From Albidovulum sp. (GTDB taxonomy: Bacteria; Pseudomonadota; Alphaproteobacteria; Rhodobacterales; Rhodobacteraceae), in the NCBI GenBank assembly GCA_030837785.1, contig JAUQYA010000157.1, positions 1 through 7,346 on the forward strand: a DNA stretch of 7,346 nucleotides. The letters run 5' to 3'. Each line of letters opens with the position of its first letter. Within the stretch, counting starts at the first letter, position 1. A program made the position numbers and the translations under genes. The notes beneath the pieces were generated by a model. That model was not told the DNA's origin. It worked only from the letters and a program-made list of their open reading frames with translations, and did not search any database. Of the stretch, positions 7,139 through 7,346 are shown piece after piece.

Positions 7139-7163
7139 GAAAACGCTCCGGCGGGGTGTTTTC
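7139..7163 (+). terminator. Intrinsic terminator of guaB
   Basis: GAAAACGCTCC (7139-7149) pairs with GGGGTGTTTTC (7153-7163) through 11 bp including two G-U pairs, around a 3-base loop. The A-tract on the left arm and the T-tract at the end of the right arm give the usual A-stem-T layout of an intrinsic terminator, beginning 22 bases after the guaB stop codon. Confidence 0.8.
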
Positions 7164-7173
7164 AGCGCCGAAC

Positions 7174-7194
7174 GCCCTTCGCCTCGCGAAGGGC
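7174..7194. other. Perfect hairpin downstream of the guaB terminator
   Basis: GCCCTTCGC (7174-7182) and GCGAAGGGC (7186-7194) form a perfect 9-bp stem with a CTC loop, only 10 bases after the guaB terminator. It lacks a T-tract. It could back up termination, act as an RNA-stability element or be part of an intergenic repeat. Confidence 0.45.
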
Positions 7195-7307
7195 CGGGAG
7201 GGCCGGGGGCAGGGCAGTTCCGCGCCTTCCCCCGCAGGCAGAGGGCACCATGAAGCGTCCGCGAATGCCCGTTCCGAAGCTCCTCGCAAGCTACAGTTCC
7301 ACCCTCC

Positions 7308-7330
7308 CGCCCGGGCGACCAGCCCGGGCG
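7308..7330. repeat. Hairpin built from two copies of a GCCCGGGCG repeat
   Basis: CGCCCGGGC (7308-7316) and GCCCGGGCG (7322-7330) form a perfect 9-bp stem around GACCA; each arm contains the self-complementary 8-mer GCCCGGGC. The 9-mer GCCCGGGCG also occurs at 7131-7139, directly before the guaB terminator. With no T-tract on either strand it is not a standard terminator, although it may serve a gene arriving from the right. The remaining bases between 7195 and 7307 hold no gene I can support. Confidence 0.45.
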
Positions 7331-7346
7331 GCGCCCGATCGCGCCC

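Noticed and set aside
7250..7346. Possible start of a new gene (ATG at 7250 with AGAGGG four bases upstream), open to the window end
   Set aside because: The 32 readable residues resemble no known N-terminus and are Pro/Arg/Ala-rich. The perfect hairpin at 7308-7330 falls inside the frame. The ribosome-binding-like sequence alone is not enough, though a truncated gene cannot be excluded.

Overview
The window looks like chromosomal DNA from a high-GC alphaproteobacterium, most likely of the Rhodobacter/Paracoccus group (Rhodobacterales). This is an inference from base composition, the style of the proteins, AGGAGG-type ribosome binding sites and an Fnr-type operator. No rRNA, tRNA or CRISPR was seen.

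Layout. Bases 1 to about 140 are the right end of an IS630-family insertion sequence: the last 40 codons of the transposase and a probable terminal repeat ending at a TA. Next, on the minus strand, come a FadL-type outer-membrane transport protein (234-1340) with a clear hairpin terminator downstream, and an EamA/DMT inner-membrane transporter (1452-2330). A TehA/SLAC1-type anion-channel homologue (2524-3489) is divergent from the EamA gene. Convergent with the TehA-type gene is a secreted five-haem cytochrome c with two EF-hand-like calcium loops (3544-4656, minus). Upstream of the cytochrome, also on the minus strand, is a stand-alone class I glutamine amidotransferase (4815-5513). Divergent from the amidotransferase is guaB, a complete IMP dehydrogenase with both CBS motifs and all key active-site elements (5668-7116, plus), followed by a hairpin terminator and further perfect hairpins up to the window end.

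How the genes relate. Most are single transcription units, not one pathway. guaB makes XMP for guanine nucleotide synthesis; the divergent amidotransferase may share its control region. The cytochrome has its own likely promoter: an Fnr-type box (4767-4780) lies close to the class II activation distance from a candidate -10 element, which suggests induction at low oxygen. The cytochrome, with five CXXCH motifs, calcium loops and an HAHAH cluster, is the least ordinary gene here and the best candidate for undescribed function. No multi-gene defence or biosynthetic system is evident.
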